Shown: positions 9,652-19,201 of the stretch, one piece after another
Layout of the letters: each line of letters opens with the position of its first letter
How positions within the stretch are numbered: position 1 is the stretch's first letter
Notes under the pieces: model-generated
The model's database searches: none
Seen by the model: the letters and a program-made list of their open reading frames with translations, nothing else
What the model was told of the DNA's origin: nothing
Origin: an uncultured Oligella sp.
GTDB taxonomy: Bacteria > Pseudomonadota > Gammaproteobacteria > Burkholderiales > Burkholderiaceae_B
DNA: 64,000 nt
NCBI GenBank assembly: GCA_947632105.1
Contig: CANROD010000003.1
Coordinates: 1 to 64,000 of the forward strand
Direction of reading: 5' to 3'
Made by a program: the position numbers and the translations under genes

Positions 9652-10581
9652 CTAAACACGGTCGATAATCTTTTCGCCAAATAAGCCTTGTGGTCTAAAC
9701 AGCAAGAACACTAAAGCCAGTGCGTAGGCGAACCAGTTTTCGATACCACCACCCAAGAAGGGACCTATATATGCCTCTGATAGCTTCTCACCGACACCGA
9801 TGATTAAGCCTGCGACAATTGCACCTGGTACAGAAGTTAAACCTCCCAGAATAACGACTGGCAAAGCGCGTAATGCAGCCGTTGATAAGGTAAAGGAAAC
9901 CCCAAACTTTGAGCCCCAAATAATACCTGCAACTAATGCGACTAAACCGGCAACAGCCCAAACAATAATCCAAATCCTATTTAATGGTATACCGATAGAT
10001 TGAGCGGCTTGATGATCATCCGCTACCGCACGCAACGCTCGACCTGTTGGCGTAAATTGGAAGAACAGAGCCAACACAGCGACCAACGCTGTCGCAATAG
10101 CAGCCGCCGTTAAATCCTCAAGACTCAGTAAAATACCACCCTCAAATACACCATCCAAGATAAATAAAGGATCCTTCGGCATACCTACATCAATTGTGTA
10201 CATGGCACTACCGAATAAGGTCTGACCAAAACCATCTAAGAAATAACTAATTCCTAAGGTTGCCATTAATAAGGCTGTCGCTTCCTGATTGACTAAATGC
10301 CGCAAGACAAGACGCTCAACAGCAATAGCAAAAACAATCATCAAAAGAGCACTAACGATGAAGGCCAGTATATTTGCCAAAATCATGCTCTCAAAGCCCA
10401 GCCACTGCGGCAACCAGACCGAAAAACGCGCCATCGATAATGCCGCCACCAGTACCATGGCACCTTGTGCAAAGTTAAAGACACCGGATGCCTTAAAAAT
10501 CAGCACAAAACCCAAGCCGATTAAGGCGTACATCATGCCACTCATAAGGCCGCCAAACAGCGTTTCTAAAAAATAACCCAT
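9652..10581 (-). CDS. livH: Liv-type ABC transporter permease LivH
   Basis: Second permease subunit of the importer. Typical LivH stretches are GLGFVLIFKASGVFNFAQGAM and GRALRAVADDHQAAQSIGI. The track ORF begins at 10662 inside livG; I place the start at 10581 (MGYFLETLF) because GGGAGGG stands just before it, ten bases after the livG stop, and because family N-termini begin there. That gives 309 residues, the usual size. The extra 27 residues of the longer ORF look like read-through of livG sequence. Confidence 0.92.
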   Translation of the reverse strand: MGYFLETLFGGLMSGMMYALIGLGFVLIFKASGVFNFAQGAMVLVAALSMARFSVWLPQWLGFESMILANILAFIVSALLMIVFAIAVERLVLRHLVNQEATALLMATLGISYFLDGFGQTLFGSAMYTIDVGMPKDPLFILDGVFEGGILLSLEDLTAAAIATALVAVLALFFQFTPTGRALRAVADDHQAAQSIGIPLNRIWIIVWAVAGLVALVAGIIWGSKFGVSFTLSTAALRALPVVILGGLTSVPGAIVAGLIIGVGEKLSEAYIGPFLGGGIENWFAYALALVFLLFRPQGLFGEKIIDRV

Positions 10582-10591
10582 GTTGCCCTCC

Positions 10592-11380
10592 CTACTCTTG
10601 TGCACCAAGATAAGCACGAATAACTTCTTCGTTATTGCGTACATCATCAGGCGTTCCATCACCGATTTTTTTACCGTAGTCTAAAACGACCACGCGATCA
10701 GAAATATCCATCACTACGCCCATATCGTGTTCAATTAAAACAATTGTCGTACCGAACTCATCATTGACATCAAGAATAAAGCGTGACATATCCTGCTTTT
10801 CCTCGATATTCATGCCAGCCATTGGCTCATCAAGCAGTAAAAGTCTGGGCTCCATCGCTAAGGCTCTACCTAAGTCAACACGCTTTTGTAAGCCATAAGG
10901 CAGACGCCCTACGGGAACCTTACGGTAGGCCTGAATTTCCAAGAAATCAATGATATTTTCTACAAACTCACGATGTTGAGTTTCCTCTTTTTCTGCCCCA
11001 AAGATGCGAAAGGCTTGTGAGAGAATACTGCTTTTCATGCGCAAATTTCGACCGCTCATGATATTATCCAAAACACTCATACCCTTAAATAAAGCAAGGT
11101 TTTGGAAAGTACGACCAACCCCCCTAGTCGCTGCACGATGTGGTGTCATCTTCTCGAAAACTACACCATCGAGTGTAATCTGGCCTTCTTGCGGTGTATA
11201 AACACCGTTAATTACGTTAAGCATAGAACTCTTACCAGCGCCATTAGGACCAATAATCGCTCGAATTTCATGCTCTTTAATATTGAAAGAAATGTTTGTG
11301 AGAGCTTTTACCCCACCAAAAGAAAGCGAAATGCTATCTAGGTCTAGGATAACCTCACCAATTTTACGTTGATGCTGCAT
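10592..11380 (-). CDS. livG: Liv-type ABC transporter ATPase LivG
   Basis: The larger of the paired ATPases. Walker A GPNGAGKSS, Walker B LLLLDEPMAGMN and switch LIEHDMGVVMDISDRVVVLDYG are intact. The signature region reads LPYGLQKRVDLGRAL, so the canonical LSGGQ is replaced by LPYGLQ, as in many transporters of this two-ligase type. It is 262 residues, with start ATG after a GGGGGCG site, 11 bases after the acyl-CoA synthetase stop. It forms a heterodimer with LivF. Confidence 0.92.
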   Translation of the reverse strand: MQHQRKIGEVILDLDSISLSFGGVKALTNISFNIKEHEIRAIIGPNGAGKSSMLNVINGVYTPQEGQITLDGVVFEKMTPHRAATRGVGRTFQNLALFKGMSVLDNIMSGRNLRMKSSILSQAFRIFGAEKEETQHREFVENIIDFLEIQAYRKVPVGRLPYGLQKRVDLGRALAMEPRLLLLDEPMAGMNIEEKQDMSRFILDVNDEFGTTIVLIEHDMGVVMDISDRVVVLDYGKKIGDGTPDDVRNNEEVIRAYLGAQE

Positions 11381-11391
11381 TTGACGCCCCC

Positions 11392-13329
11392 TTATACCGC
11401 GACAACTTTAGCTGATTCAATCTTAAGATCAGCACTGATTTTACCGATACGACCATCCTCATAACGTACTTCAGTTTCGATGTATTGGCTTGATTTACCA
11501 TCAAAAAGTGCGTCAATCAAAACACCATATTTATCAACAATAAAGTTACGTCGGACCTTACGTGTACGCGTTAACTCACCGTCATCCGGATCAAGTTCTT
11601 TATGGAGAATTAGGAAGCTATGAAGCTGCAGACCGGATAGCTGTTCATCCCTAGCAACGTCGGCATTAGCCTCCTCGACGCACTCTTTAATGAGTGCATA
11701 CACTTCTTTTTTAGAGGCCAAATCGGTATAACCTGCATAAGCCAAGCTTCGGCGTTCAGCCCAATTAGCAACTGCTTCTAAATCAATATTAATAAAACCG
11801 GTACAATAGTCTTTATTGGCACCAAAAACCACCGCTTCCTTAATGAAGGGAAAGAATTTAAGCTTATTTTCCATGTACTTAGGCGCAAACATACGACCAT
11901 CATTAAGCTTACCAACGTCCTTAGCGCGATCAATAATTTTTAACTGCCCATCATCCGTCAAAATACCCGCATCACCAGTGTGATACCAACCATCTTCAGT
12001 AAAGGACTCGGCGGTAGATGTAGGGTTTTTATAATACTCACGGAATAAGCCAGGGCTTTTAATTTGCACCTCACCTGTATCGGCAATGCGCAAATCCACG
12101 CCCTCACAAGGAGGTCCTACAGTATCAGCCTCTACATGACCATCTTCCTGCACACACACAAACACAGAGGTTTCAGTTGAACCATAGAGCTGCTTTAAGT
12201 TAACTCCAATTGAACGATAAAACCTAAATAAGTCAGGACCAATCGCCTCACCTGCCGTATAGGCTACTTTTACTCGATTCATGCCGAGAGAGTTACGTAA
12301 TGGGGCATAGATAAAGAAATTACCCAAACCATATAAGAAACGGTCCTTAAGACCGACAGACTGTTTATCTAAAATACGTTGACCTGACTTAGCGGCGACC
12401 TCCATAAAGTACTTATACAGCCACTTTTTAAAGCGTCCCGCATCCTCCATGCGGATACTGACTGTTGTCAATAACTCTTCAAGCACTCTTGGAGGAGAGA
12501 AATAATAGGTAGGACCAACATCATGCATATCGATTGACACAGTATTAGGCGACTCAGGGTGATTAACAGTAAACCCCGTCACCAAAAACTGCGTATAGGA
12601 AAACATATTTTGACCAATCCAAGCTGGTGGCAGATAAGCTAAGACATCCTCATTAACTGATAGACCCTCCATACGTTCAACTGCAGCCGCTCGATCAATT
12701 AAGGCATGATGAGTTAAGACCACGCCTTTAGGATTACCGGTAGTCCCTGATGTATAAAACATCGCCGCTGCGTCATCCGCACCAACCGTCTCTACCTGCT
12801 GCATAAATAGTTCTGGATTTTGCTGAAGATGCGCCTGCCCCTCCGTCAATAAATCACTGTATGCTGTCAACAAATCCTCAGAGTAGTTACGCATACCGCG
12901 AGGATCGTCATAAATAACATGACGTAAAAAAGGCAGCTGCCCTTGAATTTCGAGCATCTTATCAGCTTGCTCTTGATCCTCTACGATCACCACACCGACC
13001 TCGGCGTCTTTGAGTACATAGACCATCTCTTGGGCTACTGCATCTTGATACATCGGCACCGGAATAGCGCCTAAACTCTGTGCCGCCATCATACTCATAT
13101 AGAGTCGCGGACGGTTTTCACCAACCACCGCGACGTGTTGCCCCCTCTGCACACCTAAACTCATCAACCCATGCGCAAGCACTTTTACCTCATCAGCCAT
13201 CTCAGCCCACGAAATCGTCTGCCAAATACCTAAGTCCTTCTCGCGCATAGCAGGTTGCGCTGGACGCTCCTTAGCATGCTTTAAAAGCAACTTGGCAAAA
13301 GTATTTGCCGTATTTTGCTGTGTGACCAT
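11392..13329 (-). CDS. Long-chain acyl-CoA synthetase-like AMP-binding protein
   Basis: First gene of the liv-type operon. It is a 645-residue ANL-superfamily ligase of the long-chain (FadD15/ACSL-like) branch. The AMP-binding signature TSGTTGNPKGVVLTHH, LYGSTETSVFV and the TGD motif GWYHTGDAGIL are intact, and RAKDVGKLNDGRMFAPKYME forms the C-terminal hinge. The track starts at 13395; I chose 13329 (MVTQQNTAN) because AAGGAGACAATTAG precedes it. It is divergent from a Crp-type regulator. It probably activates an acid brought in by LivGHMKF; the chain length and identity are unknown. Confidence 0.87.
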   Translation of the reverse strand: MVTQQNTANTFAKLLLKHAKERPAQPAMREKDLGIWQTISWAEMADEVKVLAHGLMSLGVQRGQHVAVVGENRPRLYMSMMAAQSLGAIPVPMYQDAVAQEMVYVLKDAEVGVVIVEDQEQADKMLEIQGQLPFLRHVIYDDPRGMRNYSEDLLTAYSDLLTEGQAHLQQNPELFMQQVETVGADDAAAMFYTSGTTGNPKGVVLTHHALIDRAAAVERMEGLSVNEDVLAYLPPAWIGQNMFSYTQFLVTGFTVNHPESPNTVSIDMHDVGPTYYFSPPRVLEELLTTVSIRMEDAGRFKKWLYKYFMEVAAKSGQRILDKQSVGLKDRFLYGLGNFFIYAPLRNSLGMNRVKVAYTAGEAIGPDLFRFYRSIGVNLKQLYGSTETSVFVCVQEDGHVEADTVGPPCEGVDLRIADTGEVQIKSPGLFREYYKNPTSTAESFTEDGWYHTGDAGILTDDGQLKIIDRAKDVGKLNDGRMFAPKYMENKLKFFPFIKEAVVFGANKDYCTGFINIDLEAVANWAERRSLAYAGYTDLASKKEVYALIKECVEEANADVARDEQLSGLQLHSFLILHKELDPDDGELTRTRKVRRNFIVDKYGVLIDALFDGKSSQYIETEVRYEDGRIGKISADLKIESAKVVAV

Positions 13330-13422
13330 ATCTAATTGTCTCCTTAATATGGTTCTTTTGATCATTTTTAAATGTGCTAAGCATGACCTCAACACAATGT
13401 TAAAAATTTACTATTTGCAGTA

Positions 13423-13480
13423 ATTACATTGAAAATATATGCTTTTAAATGTAATCTAAATGTTCCTACAGTGACATTTA
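13423..13480. promoter_or_regulatory. Nested inverted repeats between the liv operon and the Crp-type gene
   Basis: The 174-base divergent intergenic region holds two exact inverted repeats side by side: ATTACATT (13423-13430) with AATGTAAT (13448-13455), and TAAATGT (13457-13463) with ACATTTA (13474-13480, spacer 10). All four arms share the core ATGT/ACAT. The second has the dimension of a dimer site (24 bp). They are candidate operators for the adjacent Crp/Fnr-type regulator acting on one or both promoters. This is inference from position and symmetry. Confidence 0.5.
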
Positions 13481-13503
13481 ACCGGTTTTTAGGGAAAGTA
13501 CCG

Positions 13504-14181
13504 ATGCTTAAAACAAGTTTATCTAATATTCCTTGGTTCACCATTTTGACTGCCGAGCAGCAACAGCGCGTCGTTGATGATATGCTTCTACAAGAACACC
13601 CTCCTGGGGCTTTTATTGTAAGAAAGGGGGACCCATCCCGTCACTGGATCGGTGTCATCGAAGGGTTAGTACGGATTTCCGTTGGCACTGCCGATGGCAA
13701 GCTAGCTGCCCTCACCGGTGTTCCTCCTGGGGGCTGGGTAGGTGAAGGCGCTTTACTGAAGCAAGAGCACAGACGCTATGATTTAGTTACTTTACGCAGC
13801 AGTGTAATTGCTAAGATGCCGATAGAAACTTTTTTTTGGCTACTAGATAATAGTATTACTTTTAACCGCTTTTTATTGGATCAATTCAATCACCGCATGG
13901 GTCAATTCATTGGACGCATTGAGTCAGACCGCTTATTTAATGCAGATATCCGAGTCGCACGCTGTGTTGCTGAATTGGTTCGTATGCCAAACTACGCAGA
14001 CGATAACTACAACCGCCAGCTCAATATCACTCAAGAGGAAATTGGTTACTTAGCACGCGTTTCCAGACAACGTACTAATGGTGCTTTAAAGAAGCTTGCT
14101 GAGGCAGGCTTAATTGAATTGCAATATCGCAGCGTGCTCATTAACGATTTACTGGGTTTAGAGTCTCTAGAAGATATTTAG
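13504..14181 (+). CDS. Crp/Fnr-family transcriptional regulator
   Basis: A 225-residue regulator with an N-terminal cyclic-nucleotide-binding-like beta barrel (PPGAFIVRKGDPSRHWIGVIEGLVRI, GGWVGEGALL) and a C-terminal Crp-type helix-turn-helix (TQEEIGYLARVSRQRTNGALKKL). It lacks the N-terminal cysteines of FNR, so it is not an iron-sulfur oxygen sensor of that kind; the effector is unknown. The track starts at 13429; I prefer the ATG at 13504 (MLKTSL) after AGGGAAAG, since the extra 25 residues lie in the operator-rich intergenic region. Its divergent position suggests it controls the acyl-CoA synthetase/liv operon. Confidence 0.87.
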   Translation: MLKTSLSNIPWFTILTAEQQQRVVDDMLLQEHPPGAFIVRKGDPSRHWIGVIEGLVRISVGTADGKLAALTGVPPGGWVGEGALLKQEHRRYDLVTLRSSVIAKMPIETFFWLLDNSITFNRFLLDQFNHRMGQFIGRIESDRLFNADIRVARCVAELVRMPNYADDNYNRQLNITQEEIGYLARVSRQRTNGALKKLAEAGLIELQYRSVLINDLLGLESLEDI

Positions 14182-14188
14182 AAGAAAA

Positions 14189-14224
14189 AATAAAGCCTAA
14201 GCAAAAAATAGCTTAGGCTTTATT
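14189..14224. terminator. Bidirectional terminator, 14-bp perfect stem
   Basis: AATAAAGCCTAAGC, an eight-base A-rich loop, then GCTTAGGCTTTATT: a 14-bp perfect stem between the convergent Crp-type and CNNM genes. The AT-rich stem base would give a U-rich end on both strands. Confidence 0.88.
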
Positions 14225-14244
14225 GAAATAATTAGTACGACTGC

Positions 14245-15573
14245 TTACTCTGTATCGTTCTCAACTACACTTTCAGTCTCATCTACAGCTTGTTGTGGTG
14301 TTTTTATCAATAAGCGATCAATACGATATTTATCCATATCAACCACCTCAAAATAAAATCCATTCCACTCAAAGCTATCAGCCTCAGAAGGGATACGGCC
14401 TAGCTGATTTAAAACAAAACCTGCCAAGGTATGATAATTATCCTCATGATCGGGAAATTTTAGTTTAACTTGAAAAAGCTCGTTAAATCGGTCAAGCGTG
14501 ACCCCACCATCAATCAACCACGAGCCGTCCTGACGCTCTACAACCTCAAGCTCACCGTCCTCATGCATCGGTATTTTGTAACCTACTAGCATCTTAAGAA
14601 CATCTCGTAAGGTGACTAGCCCCTCAACCTCACCATACTCATTAATTACAATCAGCATCTCAGTACGATACTCTTGGAATGACTCCAAAATATCCATGGC
14701 CGAGTTAGTTTCTGGTACAAAGCGTGCAGGCGTCACAAGCGCTCGAATATCAATTACTTGACCTCGAATTTGTTGTTCAAACAGCGTACCAGCATCAATC
14801 ACACCAATAATATTGTCTAATCCGCCATCACAGACTGGGAAGCGCGAGTAACTGCTGTCAGCAATATATAACAAGGTTTCATTCAACGGATTTTGTAGAT
14901 CGATATAGTAAACGTCATTGCGCGGCGTCATGATAGTCAATGCTCTTTGATCATCTAAGCTGAGCGCGCGGGTCACAATATCATGCTCAGTTTTCTCAAA
15001 TAGACCGGCCGTCGCACCCTCTTTTAAGATACCGCTAATATCCTCTTCAGTTAACTGATCATCCTTAGAGTCAACGCGTAATAACTTTAAGACTAAGTCT
15101 GTCACCACCGATAAAACCCACACAAACGGTGCCATGACCTTTGCTAAAATGGTCATTGGACGAGCAACAAAAGTGGCAATAGCCTCAGCGTGATTCATCG
15201 CCACGCGTTTTGGTACTAGCTCACCAAAAATTAGAGAGAAAAAGGTAATACCCAAGACTACCAACGACATGGCAATCACCCTAGCCGTCTGCTCATTCAG
15301 CCCCATACTCTCAAATACAGGCGCTAATTGGGTAACGATAGAGGCCTCACCAAAGGCACCCATAAAAATACCAATTAGAGTAATACCGATCTGAATTGTA
15401 GATAATAAACGACTGGGGTTATCAACTAAAAGAAGAGCAGCTGCCGCTGACGCATCGCCTTGGTCCGCCAGTTGCTGTATACGCATACGCTTTGCAGAAA
15501 CAAGGGCAATTTCGGACATAGCAAAAACACCATTAACCAAAATTAAAAATAAAATAATCAGAACACCGATCAT
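14245..15573 (-). CDS. CNNM/CorC-family membrane protein with CBS pair (hemolysin-like)
   Basis: An inner-membrane protein of the DUF21-CBS-CorC_HlyC architecture (442 residues), often annotated as hemolysin-related and linked in characterised relatives to magnesium or other cation efflux. In order: about four membrane segments with NGVFAMSEIALVSAKR at the start, two CBS domains from about residue 200 (IMTPRNDVYYIDL; VNEYGEVEGLVTLRDVLKML), and a C-terminal transporter-associated domain (GSWLIDGGVTLDRFNELF). GGAGG lies 16 bases before the ATG, a long spacing, but there is no better start. Actual hemolytic activity is not implied. Confidence 0.88.
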   Translation of the reverse strand: MIGVLIILFLILVNGVFAMSEIALVSAKRMRIQQLADQGDASAAAALLLVDNPSRLLSTIQIGITLIGIFMGAFGEASIVTQLAPVFESMGLNEQTARVIAMSLVVLGITFFSLIFGELVPKRVAMNHAEAIATFVARPMTILAKVMAPFVWVLSVVTDLVLKLLRVDSKDDQLTEEDISGILKEGATAGLFEKTEHDIVTRALSLDDQRALTIMTPRNDVYYIDLQNPLNETLLYIADSSYSRFPVCDGGLDNIIGVIDAGTLFEQQIRGQVIDIRALVTPARFVPETNSAMDILESFQEYRTEMLIVINEYGEVEGLVTLRDVLKMLVGYKIPMHEDGELEVVERQDGSWLIDGGVTLDRFNELFQVKLKFPDHEDNYHTLAGFVLNQLGRIPSEADSFEWNGFYFEVVDMDKYRIDRLLIKTPQQAVDETESVVENDTE

Positions 15574-15740
15574 ATGTGCTTAAGCTAAACCTCCAAGCGG
15601 AAACTTTTGATACGAAAACATGGTTGCATCTAAATACATCATGTGAATAAACGTTAATTGCAATTCTAACAGCTTAATAGAATTAGATGAATGAGTCTAG
15701 CAAAATTAAATGACAATTCTGTGACCCCGCAGAGCAACTA

Positions 15741-16610
15741 TCATCTCGAAATTCTTTCACGCATCAACCCTTCTTGGGCCGCGCTTGAAATCAACTCACC
15801 AGCCTGATTGAAAAAAGTGCCATACACCAAACCGCGCGCAGCCTGCGCAGAAGTAGATTCGGCTACATAAAGCACCCACTCGTTCATATCAATAGGTCGA
15901 TGAAACCACTGAGCATGATCAAGACTGGCCATTTGCATCTCAGGATCAAAATGCCTACGGGCATGTGGTAACAAAGCAGTACTCATCAAATAAAAATCAG
16001 AAACATAGGCCAACATCCCCTGATGCAAGCGCTGGTCCTCAGGCATCTCACCATTAGATCTAATCCAATACATGGTCTTAGGCGCATGCTGACCAAGCTC
16101 TAGTTGCAACTCAGGATGCACTAAACGCACCTCTAAAGGCCTTTCACGCTTTAGACGGCTGTTCCATTTGGTTAAACCCATCTTATCAACCAATGCCTGC
16201 TGTACATCCTGCTCTAAAGGACAGTCCTCTGGCTGAGGAGCAGCAGGCATCACGACTTGATGCTCTAAACCGTCCTCAAGGCTCTGATAACTACAGGACA
16301 GTGTAAAAACAAACTTGCCCTGCTGGCTCGCACTCACCCTACGAACGGAGAAACTACCGCCATCACGGATATTTTCTACCGCATACTCAATTGGCTGCGA
16401 AGCGTCCGCAGCTCGCACAAAATAAGCATGCATAGAATGAGCGAAACGGTCGTCTGGCGTCGTATAGTTCGCAGCCATCAAGGCCTGACCTAAGACCTGC
16501 CCACCAAACACACGACCGGATAAAAAGATATCCGTACTACGTCCTACAAAACGCATCTCATCAATCTGCTCAAGCGCAAGTTGAGCCACCAAACGATCTA
16601 AAATACTCAT
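15741..16610 (-). CDS. tesB: Acyl-CoA thioesterase II
   Basis: Hydrolyses medium to long acyl-CoA to free acid and CoA. It is a double hotdog protein of 289 residues, the normal TesB length. Recognisable regions are SGRVFGGQVLGQALMAA in the N-terminal repeat and ASLDHAQWFHRPIDMNEWVLY in the C-terminal repeat, including the conserved aspartate. It follows galU by only eight bases, so the two are probably co-transcribed even though their roles differ. The 166 bases between its stop and the CNNM gene hold no obvious hairpin. Confidence 0.95.
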   Translation of the reverse strand: MSILDRLVAQLALEQIDEMRFVGRSTDIFLSGRVFGGQVLGQALMAANYTTPDDRFAHSMHAYFVRAADASQPIEYAVENIRDGGSFSVRRVSASQQGKFVFTLSCSYQSLEDGLEHQVVMPAAPQPEDCPLEQDVQQALVDKMGLTKWNSRLKRERPLEVRLVHPELQLELGQHAPKTMYWIRSNGEMPEDQRLHQGMLAYVSDFYLMSTALLPHARRHFDPEMQMASLDHAQWFHRPIDMNEWVLYVAESTSAQAARGLVYGTFFNQAGELISSAAQEGLMRERISR

Positions 16611-16618
16611 AACAATAA

Positions 16619-17461
16619 CTAGTCTTCAAAGCTCAGGCCATGATACTTTTTCCCTAACGCAATATTGGCACGAAAAAAACCCTCTTTAGAGCCACAATCA
16701 TAGCGAACACCATCATAATCACAACCAAATACCTTACGGCTTTGCAACATCGACGCAATACCGTCAGTCAACTGAATCTCATTACCTGCGCCTTTTTGCG
16801 TGTGCCGCAAATGCTCAAAAATCTCTGGTTCTAAAATATAACGTCCGACGACTGCAGAGTTTGAAGGTGCGTCCTCTGGATTAGGCTTCTCTACAATATG
16901 CTCCACACGGCGCACCTTACCGTCAAGCGATTGACCTGCTATGATACCGTACTTTTTAGTCTCTGAATGCGCGACAATTTGAGTCCCCAAGACGCTACCA
17001 CCAAAGGCATGGGCCACCTCGATTAATTGCTGTGTCACTGATACTTCAGCATCAATCAAGTCATCCGCTAATAACACCGCAAAAGGCTCATTACCTACCA
17101 CTGGTTCAGCACAAAGAACGGCATGACCTAAACCCAAAGGAGCAGGTTGACGGATGTAAATACAGTTAACATTACTCGGTAAAATATTACGAACAATATC
17201 TAGCAGCTCCTGCTTACCCTTTTGTTCTAACTCATGCTCCAGCTCTGGCATATAATCAAAGTGATCCTCAATTGAGCGCTTATGACGACCAGTGATAAAA
17301 ATCAAGTCAGTGATACCAGCCTTTACAGCTTCCTCTACTGCATATTGAATTAAAGGTTTATCTACCACCGGCAACATTTCTTTGGGCATAGCCTTAGTTG
17401 CTGGTAAAAAACGGGTACCTAAACCGGCCACTGGGAATACTGCTTTACGAATGGGATTCAT
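16619..17461 (-). CDS. galU: UTP-glucose-1-phosphate uridylyltransferase
   Basis: Makes UDP-glucose from UTP and glucose-1-phosphate. It is a 280-residue nucleotidyltransferase with the signature [19 protein letters not shown] and substrate-binding [28 protein letters not shown] precedes the ATG. It is divergent from pgi and about 2 kb from ugd, which uses its product, so this region supplies UDP-glucose and UDP-glucuronate for envelope polysaccharide. It resembles GalU rather than the dTDP-forming RfbA, which is missing from the window. Confidence 0.97.
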   Translation of the reverse strand: MNPIRKAVFPVAGLGTRFLPATKAMPKEMLPVVDKPLIQYAVEEAVKAGITDLIFITGRHKRSIEDHFDYMPELEHELEQKGKQELLDIVRNILPSNVNCIYIRQPAPLGLGHAVLCAEPVVGNEPFAVLLADDLIDAEVSVTQQLIEVAHAFGGSVLGTQIVAHSETKKYGIIAGQSLDGKVRRVEHIVEKPNPEDAPSNSAVVGRYILEPEIFEHLRHTQKGAGNEIQLTDGIASMLQSRKVFGCDYDGVRYDCGSKEGFFRANIALGKKYHGLSFED

Positions 17462-17596
17462 TTTTGTCCTTTAAAACGTCAATGTACTTGATAGCCTTAG
17501 CTTGATTCAATTCTTTAGCTGCTTATTGTAGTATAAAATCAAGGCTGACTTAAGATACGCTCACCTATTACTAGCTACTTCGTGTGTACTCATTTT

Positions 17597-19162
17597 ATGA
17601 AACCAGAAACCTTAGAACAATTAACACCTTTAGATCAACTACCTCAATGGGAGCAGTTCAAACAGAGTGTTTTGAGCTCTAAAATTGACTGCAATCAGCA
17701 TAAAGTTCTCCGGGCTGCAGGTCTTAGCATTGATTTGAGTGCACAGCGCAGCTCTGCCGAATTAAATCAATCGACAGCCGAACTGCTTGAAGCGAGAGAA
17801 TTTGATACGCTTAAGCAGGCGCTATTTGACGGCCATGCCATCAATACAACGGAAAACCGAGCCGCTTGGCATACGATGCTTCGTAAACCACAGCCATTAG
17901 CTGAGGTACAAAGTGAGCGTCAACGCGTCCTTGAACTAGTACGTCGCGTGGATAACGACCGCCGCTGGCGCAATATTGTTCATATCGGTATTGGTGGTAG
18001 TGACTGGGGTGTTCGTCTTGCTACGCAAGCCTTTGGTTATGCCGGTTCTTGGCGTCAAATTCGCTTTGTTTCTAATATTGACGGTCACGCCATTGAAGGA
18101 GGCCTTGCTGGTCTCGACCCTGCTGACACCCTCGTCGTGGTCGCAACCAAGTCCTTTCAAACCGCCGAAACTATGGAAAATGCCACACGAGCGCGTGAAT
18201 GGTTCAACGCAGCGGGTATTAATCCTGGCAATAATATGATTGCAGTTACAGCCAATCCTGAGGCCGCTCTTGCCTGGGGCATTCCTCAACATAATATTTA
18301 TCGTTTCTGGGATTGGGTTGGTGGTCGTTTTTCTCTATGGTCTGCAGTTGGTGTAGCAGCCGGACTGACAGTAGGCTCAGGGGTATTAGCCGGTTTACAA
18401 AGTGGCGCTCACGCAATGGACCAGCACTTCTTAAATGCTCCAATAGATGAAAATGCGCCTATTCAACTAGCGATGGCTGAAATTGCCAACCGTAGTATTC
18501 TGGGCTATGGTACACGCAATTTAGCAGTTTATGACTCTCGATTAAGCTATTTAATCCCCTATTTACAGCAACTTGAAATGGAGTCCTTAGGCAAGTCAGT
18601 GGACCATCAGGGCCAAGCTATCAAGGTACCAACAGGTCCTGTAGTTTGGGGCATGCCCGGCACTGACGCTCAACATACCTTCTTCCAGTGGTTACACCAA
18701 AGTAGCGAGGGTGCTCCAGTTGACTTTATTGTTTGTAAAAACGCTGACCACCCTTGGCAACAGCACCATAAACAACTACTGGCTCATTGCTTAGCACAAC
18801 GCCAAGCGCTACTGCACGGCAAAACAGCAGATCAGGCAAAGGCCGAAAACCTCGCAAAAGGCATGAATGATGCTGACGCTATATGGTTAGCAGAGCACCG
18901 TAAGCAACCGGGAGGTAGGCCATCAAATCTCATCGTGCTACACCAATTAACGCCTTTTTCACTGGGTGCGCTTTTAGCGATGTATGAGCATAAAGTGTTT
19001 GTAGAGGCTGTAATCTGGGGACTTAACCCCTTTGACCAGTGGGGCGTGGAGCTAGGCAAGGTCCTAGCTGATGATATCTATGACGTATTAAATGGCTCGA
19101 CTGATAAAGCCAATAGCTTAGATCAGTCTACAATGTACTGGATTGATCAATTTAAATCTTAA
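17597..19162 (+). CDS. pgi: Glucose-6-phosphate isomerase
   Basis: Interconverts glucose-6-phosphate and fructose-6-phosphate. The family motifs are ATKSFQTAETMENA (SIS phosphate site) and GGRFSLWSAVG; a C-terminal region GVELGKVLADDI matches the second PGI signature. It has 521 residues from the ATG at 17597. The track uses a GTG at 17582, but neither start has a clear Shine-Dalgarno site and I preferred the ATG. It is divergent from galU over about 135 bases and is followed by a good terminator. Confidence 0.96.
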   Translation: MKPETLEQLTPLDQLPQWEQFKQSVLSSKIDCNQHKVLRAAGLSIDLSAQRSSAELNQSTAELLEAREFDTLKQALFDGHAINTTENRAAWHTMLRKPQPLAEVQSERQRVLELVRRVDNDRRWRNIVHIGIGGSDWGVRLATQAFGYAGSWRQIRFVSNIDGHAIEGGLAGLDPADTLVVVATKSFQTAETMENATRAREWFNAAGINPGNNMIAVTANPEAALAWGIPQHNIYRFWDWVGGRFSLWSAVGVAAGLTVGSGVLAGLQSGAHAMDQHFLNAPIDENAPIQLAMAEIANRSILGYGTRNLAVYDSRLSYLIPYLQQLEMESLGKSVDHQGQAIKVPTGPVVWGMPGTDAQHTFFQWLHQSSEGAPVDFIVCKNADHPWQQHHKQLLAHCLAQRQALLHGKTADQAKAENLAKGMNDADAIWLAEHRKQPGGRPSNLIVLHQLTPFSLGALLAMYEHKVFVEAVIWGLNPFDQWGVELGKVLADDIYDVLNGSTDKANSLDQSTMYWIDQFKS

Positions 19163-19167
19163 CCAAC

Positions 19168-19193
19168 CTGAAGGCTTTGTATAGAGCCTTCAG
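19168..19193 (+). terminator. Terminator after pgi
   Basis: CTGAAGGCT, an eight-base loop, then AGCCTTCAG followed by ATTTTAT: a nine-bp perfect stem six bases after the pgi stop codon. The other side lacks a T-run for the convergent ugd gene, so it mainly serves the plus strand. Confidence 0.8.
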
Positions 19194-19201
19194 ATTTTAT
19201 C

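Noticed and set aside
10582-10662. Longer livH start in the ORF track
   Set aside because: The extra 27 residues overlap the livG 3' end, have no ribosome site, and do not fit the family N-terminus; GGGAGGG precedes the ATG at 10581.
17936-18443. Antisense and other-frame ORFs within pgi
   Set aside because: pgi is intact with all motifs; the others have no recognisable domains.
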